Shown: positions 51,901 to 59,400 of the stretch, piece by piece
Layout: each line of letters opens with the position of its first letter
Position numbering within the stretch: position 1 is the stretch's first letter
NCBI GenBank assembly: GCA_944739405.2
Contig: OX123182.2
Location: 91,380,051 to 91,444,050, forward strand
Reading direction: 5' to 3'
Length of the DNA stretch: 64,000 nt
Source: Euclidia mi
Taxonomy: Eukaryota > Arthropoda > Insecta > Lepidoptera > Erebidae
Program-made: the position numbers and the translations under genes
Notes under the pieces: model-generated
Seen by the model: the letters and a program-made list of their open reading frames with translations, nothing else
Database searches by the model: none
What the model was told of the DNA's origin: nothing

Positions 51901-54900
51901 TGGAGGGAAACACGTGGGCTGGTAAAGAGTTCCACATCGTAATGGTACGGCAGAGATAAGAAGAGCTTTTTTGGCGGTAGGTGTCAAAAAGTCAACATAT
52001 ACGCGAAATTTAAAACATTTAATTTAATTATTTTGAAGCATTTTTAAGAAAAATACTTGTCTACACTGAGTATTGTAAGTGATAAATACACTGTACTCAC
52101 ATTTGTAGAGGAGTTACATAGCTGTATGTAAACTTAATTCTGAAAGTTACACCACCTGCCAGCACTTCACATTCTCATCAACTTTATTATTGAGAAGCAC
52201 AAGATCACTTGCATCGAGGAATCACAATGTCTGAACTAACGAATATCAAGAACGCGCAGAACAATCTTGAAGATATGTTTAACAAGCGGAGTGCGGAACT
52301 CGAGGCGCAGCTTCATGGAGGTACAGCAAAGGACACGGTTGCAAAGGTCGCAGAAGAATTCCGCACCTTCAGGGAGCTCATGTCTGCCATGCTTGGTCTT
52401 CTACGGAAGCAAATAACAGAGTGCTCTCAAGCGATCGACGTCATCGAGACCAGGCACAGACGCAAAGCACTGTTATTCCTGGGTGTGCCTGAGGTAGAAA
52501 AGGAGGACTATAGGACTTCTGTGACAAGAATTCTTCAAAACATGGAGCTTCCTAGTACCACCACAGATAACATCAGTGTCTGCCACAGAATTGGTGCTCC
52601 CAGCGAAGGCCATCACCGTCCAATCCTGGTTTGGTTTTCTGCGATGGATCAGAGGGCTGCAGTCTGGAGAGCTAAGACCCGGCTAAAGGGTACTTCAGTG
52701 TCCGTAAAGGAATTTCTGACAAAGCCCAGACAGGCGATCTTTGGTAAGGCTCGGCTGCATTTTGGGATGCGAGCGTGTTAGACCCAGGACGGTGTCATCG
52801 TTGTGAAAGCGTCGGATGGCACTCGTCATAAAATATCCACCACCGAGGAGTTGAACTGTTTGCTGCAGAAATATCCAAAGCGAGTTGAAGCGGCAACCGT
52901 GGGGAAGAATGGCGCCGGAACTGCGGGTACGTCGAACGCAACTTCCAAAACGCGTAAATAATATAATTCTTCATATTATTTCCGTTTTCTTTATGTCTGT
53001 CACTTCTCTATTTATTACTTAATTAGCGAGTATTATTGTTTTCATTTCTAGCTTTTATGTTTGTTTTGTTATAGTGTTTGACATATTGGTGACAGTTAGA
53101 TGTCATATTTGTCGAAAACTACGTTCGGAAACTGTGTATGTTCTCTTCTTAGTGCTGCGTTTAGTTTTTACTTTTATTGTTTGTGTATGCTGGCGGGTGG
53201 TGCAGAGAGGACTGTGTTGCTCATAGTATATTCACTCTTTTTTTTCAGTACATATTATATTTATCAGTATTTTTATATTTATATATTTATTATATTATTT
53301 ACTTATGGACTTAGATACATATTTGTCGGCCAATGAGTCAGCTACTTCATCGGATAATGAAAGTTTCTGCTCGGCTGATGGCACGTTGAGCGAATGCCTT
53401 CAAAAGTCATTTGGACATCAATTATTTTTTAACGTGTGTCATATCAATGCACAAAGCATTCCGAGCCATTACAGTGACTTGCTGGAAGCTTTTTCAGGTT
53501 CAAATGTGCATGCCATCTTGGTTTCGGAGAGTTGGCTAAAACCAGTTCTCTCTTCTACTTCGTACTCTTTGCCCGGCTACATCCTTATTCGTAATGATCG
53601 AGTCGGTAAGAGAGGAGGTGGTGTTGCAATATACCTCCGCAGTACCTGCTCCTTTAAAATCTTAGCGTCATCCTCACCTACCTCTTCATCTGCGGAATAC
53701 TTATTTATTGAGATTAACGCCAAGGGCGCTAGAGCTGTTCTTGGCGTTGTCTATTGTCCCCCTAGTGCCGATTATTTCTCCAGTCTCGAGCCGATTCTGG
53801 AATCTTTAGGGTCTCAGTATGCTCATCATATTGTCATGGGCGATTTCAATACCGACCTCCTTTCCCGTAATTCCTGTCGTTCCCGTAAGCTACTCGACAT
53901 CGTTTAGTCAGCCAGCCTCCACGTATTACCGTTACAAGCCACTCACCACAACGATAATGGTGAGGACACCTGGCTTGACTTAATGCTTACATCCTCTCCT
54001 TCATTAGTCACATCCTATGGCCAACTGCCTGCTCCTGGATTCTCCCGTCACGACCTTATTTTCCTGTCTTACCGTCTAAAACCTCCCAAATCCCCGCCCA
54101 AAGTTCTGCACATGCGTTGTTTCGGTCGTATGGATGTGGATAAACTAAAGCAAGATGCTTCAAGGTTAAATTGGGATAGATTGGTATCCGCCTCCACGGT
54201 GGACGAAAAAGTGGATATTTTCAACGCAGCAGTCTGTGAACTTTACGACGTCCATGCCCCCGTGAAACGGGTGAAACTGAAGCGTCCACCAGCACCCTGG
54301 ATTACAGCGGGTGTTCGGATGGCTATGCGACGAAGAAACCGAGAGTTTAGGAAGTATAAAAGGGACCGATGTGTAGAAAATTGGGTGCGTTTTAAGTCTG
54401 CAAGAAATCGGTGCAACCAGATGGTGCGCAATGCCAAACGCCAACATATTCTTAATAATATATCTTGCTCATCGCCTGCTAGTACCTGGAAGTTCCTTGG
54501 AACACTAGGCATTGGCAAACAGCGGCATCTTGATTTTCATGGGACTCATGACTTGGATGGTATCAACCGATATTTCACCACTACTGCTTCGCTGGATCAC
54601 CAAGTCATGAGTCACACTGTTAATTATTTGGCGGGGTTACCTCAACCCAACATTGATTCTTTTTGCTTTTCTCCAGAGTCTCCCGACGATATCAGAAAGG
54701 TCATCCTATCCATAAAATCTAATGCTGTGGGATGTGACAATATTAGTCGTCGTATGATTACGACGATCCTGGATCATCTACTGTCGGCGATATCCCACAT
54801 CATTAATTTTTCCTTAGTCTCTGGTACCTTTCCCTCCCTGTGGCGCAAGGCCTATATAATACCATTGCCCAAAATCCAAAGTCCCACCCTCCCTGAACAC

Positions 54901-56378
54901 TTCCGTCCCATTTCTATCCTTCCCTTTATTTCTAAAGTGCTAGACACTAGCCTGTGCGCACAAACAACTGTCTAATTTTATCCAACACAAGTTGTTGAGT
55001 CCTCTCCAATCAGGCTTCAGGCCTGGTCATAGCACAACTTCTGCCCTCCTTAAAGTGACTGGCGATATTCGTGAAGGCATGGAAAACACCAAAATCACTG
55101 TCCTGGTGTTAATTGATTTTTCAAATGCCTTTAATACCGTCAGTCACGATATCCTATTATCTATCCTCTCCCACCTCAAGGTCTCGGCTGGAGCTTTGGA
55201 TTGGTTCTCAAATTATCTTCGAGGTCGCCAGCAGTCGATCCACGTCAACGAGTTATCGTCGAGATGGTTTGATACTACTGCGGGCGATCCTCAAGGCGGC
55301 ATTCTTTCTCCTCTTTTATTTTCTATTTTTATAAATCTCCTAACTCGAAATCTTCAGTACGCTTACCATTTGTATGCCGATGACTTGCAGATTTACTCCC
55401 AAATAAGTGTGGAACACGTCAATGAGGCGATCGACAAAATCAACAGGGATTTGACTGCTATATTGTCCTGGTGTCAGAAGTTTGGGCTAACCGTAAACCC
55501 TGGCAAGACCCAAGCTATCATTGTGGGTAGTCAATGGTTGTTAAAACGACTAGACTTATCATCCCTGCCGCCTATAACCTTTAATGGGACCACCATCAAT
55601 TTGAATCTTGCTGTCAAAAACCTTGGGCTACACATAGATACGACGCTGAATTGGCAAGTCCAGGTAACCCAGGTAAGTCAAAAGGTCACCGGTACGCTGC
55701 GTGCTCTCTACCGCCTCCGGAACATTTTACCACCTGAGATTAAGACAATGCTTGTGCAGACTTTGATTTTCCCCCTCATCGACTATGGTAATGTACGTTA
55801 CTTTGACCTGAATGCAGATCTCCTTGATAAACTTGACCGTCTTCTAAATAACTGCATTCAATTCATTTTCAACCTTCGCAAGTATGACCATGTGTCTACT
55901 TATCGTTCCCAATTAAAGTGGCTTCCCATACGTCAACGCCGTAGTCTGCGTGTTCTCACTACCCTCTATACTATTCTTACATCTTCAACTTCTCCCCAGT
56001 ATTTATCTCCCTATTTTCAATACTTATGCTGTAACCATGAACGTTCATCCAATAATCTTCTACTCACTGTACCCTCTCATAACTCTAACTTTCTTCATTT
56101 CTCTTTTACTGTCCAATCTATCCTTCTCTGGAATGCCCTCCCTCTTGAAATCAGGATGGCTAAGACTAAAATTACTTTCAAGTTCAAGGTGAAGGAACTT
56201 CTATTGGCTGAGTCGGCGATTGTGTCCTAAGTCGTTTAAATTTCATACGTGTTTAATATGTATATATATTCCTTATATACGTGTATATATTTATTTATGT
56301 ATTTATATATTCATGTGTGTATGTATGTATGTATGTAGTTTTATAATACATCTATATTATGTATGTTTATTTGTAACT

Positions 56379-56454
<76 letters not shown>

Positions 56455-59400
56455 ATGTATGTATCTTTAGATCTACAATATTTGTGTTATTTCAAATTCA
56501 TTTTCATTATATTACACCTACTTCTTTTCTCTCTGCACCACTCTAAGGTAGACTGGGAGATAATGCCCATGGCATTAAGTCCGCCTGTATACGCTGTGTA
56601 TATAAAGTTTAAATAAATAAAAAAATAAATAAATAAATAAGAGGCGCCGAACCGTTTGGTGCGTGACGGTATCTGTTCTACCGTGTAAGAGTGGCACTTC
56701 AACCCAGCACGTGTCGTTCGGGATAGGAAAGGAGAGGGTAGGATTAGTTGAAAGAGCTCTTCGGAGCACTCACCGTGATAGATGCGGTAGAAGACAGCCA
56801 TTGAGGCCACGTCTCTGCGTAATTGCAGTGACTCAAGAGTCTTAGTGGCCTCTGGCACATCGTGACATTATCATACTATCAATGCAACTTACCTGATGAT
56901 ATTATGACCGTAGAATGACTTGTAGTAAATATGAAGATCCTTCATGTTGCGTGCTATATTGTCCGCTACGAAGTTCTTATAAACTTCACAAATGTCATCG
57001 AATGCCATTATCTTCCATATAATAATATTATTTATTTCCCATAAACGTGGTCAGTACAAGATAATATCTGCGCTTTACCAGATTTGAAACTTCATTCAGG
57101 ATACTAAATATCACTTCTATCAGTTTATTGCTAAATAAAACATAATACTACAAGTAAAAAATAAAACTGAAGCTACAATAGCTCCATACTTTCTGGTCAA
57201 TTATAAAAAAATAACTAATCTCAAATCTCTCTTTTCAGGCAATGGAGCAAAAAGTACCCAATATGTATAATACTAAGCGAAAAAGAGAAGATTCAAGTAC
57301 TGGAGAAAGAGATAATAACTCCTAGTGAAAAGAAAGCTGCCGAGTCACCGTCAGAAAAGAAGAAGGAACTTCATGAAATGGAGACCGAGACCAATGTCAG
57401 TCCAGAGAAGAAAAAGAAATTCGTGTGGAGAAGAAGAGAGAAAACGTATGTAGCTAGATTTTGTTTTCGTTTATTTATTTACTTATTTTAATCTAAGTCC
57501 AAACCTGTGCCGAAATTTCGAAAGTATACTAGGTAGTACTTTTTACTTCACATTACCTGTGAATCGGTACAAACAGACTGACTACAAGATGTTTGTATCA
57601 ATCCTATTTAGCCGATTTCATTTCAAACTTTAGTTATAACATGGAAAGTTGTAGAAAATACTCCTGTCAAGCATTACTTAACTTACATTGGGCTATTTTG
57701 TAGTAGGCACAATCCTTCAAACCTCTCAATGAAATTTGATAGCTATAGATATTGAATATATTCTTGTGCTTTATTTAAACAAAATTATTTAAATTTCAGT
57801 ATTGCACATACCGAAACAGAAGCCGGTAAAGAAGGCCTTAGACATAGACTTGTCAGAAAAATGCATAGAGGTAAGTCAGAACTATATGTAGAGTTAAAGA
57901 TCAAGCACAGTATTTTTACATAACTTACATAAAGGCAGGGGGAGCTTAGGGGCAAGACCAATATACTTTTACGCGGCTTGCATTTGGTTCAAACCCATGG
58001 ATAAAATGCATTCTCATTTTAGCTATGATTTGATTAGGAGAAACCAATATCCTTGGGTAAAACTGTCTGGGGTAGTTAGTTTTTGATTTTCCTAGTTCTA
58101 TTGTATTGTAAGTCTTATTGATCGGAAAAATTAAAATCATTTTCATTTTTCTACCTCATTTTATTTCTTGACGAATACAACAATCTTATTCAACAATATG
58201 GCCGATTTTCATTACCTCTGAATAGGCCATATTTGCCAGATAATTCAAAAATTTGAATGAAATTTTATGTGTTACTAGATGAGCGCGCGGTTACACCCGC
58301 GTTATTTAAGGCTACTGTTCCGCTCCCGTGGGTCATAGCGTGATATTATATAGCCTATAGCCTTCCTCGACAAATAGATTATTTATCTAACACTGAAATA
58401 ATTTTTCAAATCGGACCAGTAGTTCCTGAGATTAGCGCGTTCAACCAAACAAACAAACTCTTCAGCTTTATATATTAGTATCAGAATAATAGATTTGGCA
58501 AATAAATTTAACTGCAACTTATCTACAAGTGGTGAACCTGGCCATAAATCTACTAACCAATAATTATGGATTATAGATAAAAAGTCAGAATGCGTCACAA
58601 CGGCGACGGGCACGGAGCCAGTGGAGACTCAGAGCCAGGGTCAGGTCCAGACAGACCTGCTGTACTTAGACGACAACTTCCAAGAAGTGGAGCTCACGTC
58701 TAAGTCTGCCACCAGCACCAAGGATGAGACTGAAGAGGAGATAGATGATACCGAACTCACGAGGATCAAGGACTTTTTGGAGGAAACGGTAAGCATCGGT
58801 AATACTAAATGACTGCAAATACTGCCGAACAACACGCATTATCGTCTTGGGTCAGCAGAAAGGGCATTCTTATGTCACCAAACTGCAGCAGTCATACAAC
58901 CAGCAAAATAAGTAAGTAGACGACTAAAAAGTAAATGCTCTACGCTATAAATACCTCATACTCCAAGATCCTAGGGTCACCAGACCTTACTTTTTTTCTC
59001 AGAAACGAAATGTATAGAATATAGTAATGTTAGTATGTGCTCTGAATTTACACATACTTGCTAGCTTGGATCTAGGGCCAATTTTTAGGTAGCACATACT
59101 AACACTACATTATTCTATACATTTCGTTTCTGAAAAATAAAAGTAAGGTCTAGCGGCCCTGGGATGTTACTCTATCATGCTGAAAGTCGTTGATTGATAA
59201 CGCTAGGAAGATGATCCCCAAGATATATTTACACCATAACATTCTATACATACTCTGGTTTTATACAAGTAAAAATACCTTCATCATCATCATCCCAGCG
59301 TTTTCCCGGTTACGATTTAAGACTTTCGACCTTGGAGTCCGGGAATCCACTTGCTGCTACAACGTCTCTATGTTGCCTGGTCTTCGGCATCCTTAGTAGT

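Larger units (their letters stand above)
51981..56640 (+). mobile_element. CR1/Jockey-like LINE inserted into an older Jockey-type fragment
   Basis: A 4660-bp element with two ORFs and an A/T-rich AAATA-type tail. Both edges are fixed by the interrupted host ORF: 51980 followed by 56641 restores the reading frame on the minus strand without gain or loss of a base. There is therefore no target duplication, as is common in CR1-like elements. The 3' UTR includes a (TA)n run at 56384-56451. Clade placement is by layout (coiled-coil/RRM ORF1, endonuclease plus RT ORF2, no RNase H). Confidence 0.85.

Noticed and set aside
56220..56616. ORFs with long Tyr-Ile runs
   Set aside because: Translation of the (TA)n microsatellite and flanking UTR.
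57008..57238. Exon 1 of the NTF2-like candidate as part of the Jockey-type element
   Set aside because: The reading is not RT-like, and the Jockey frame ends 22 bp or more away at about 56870.
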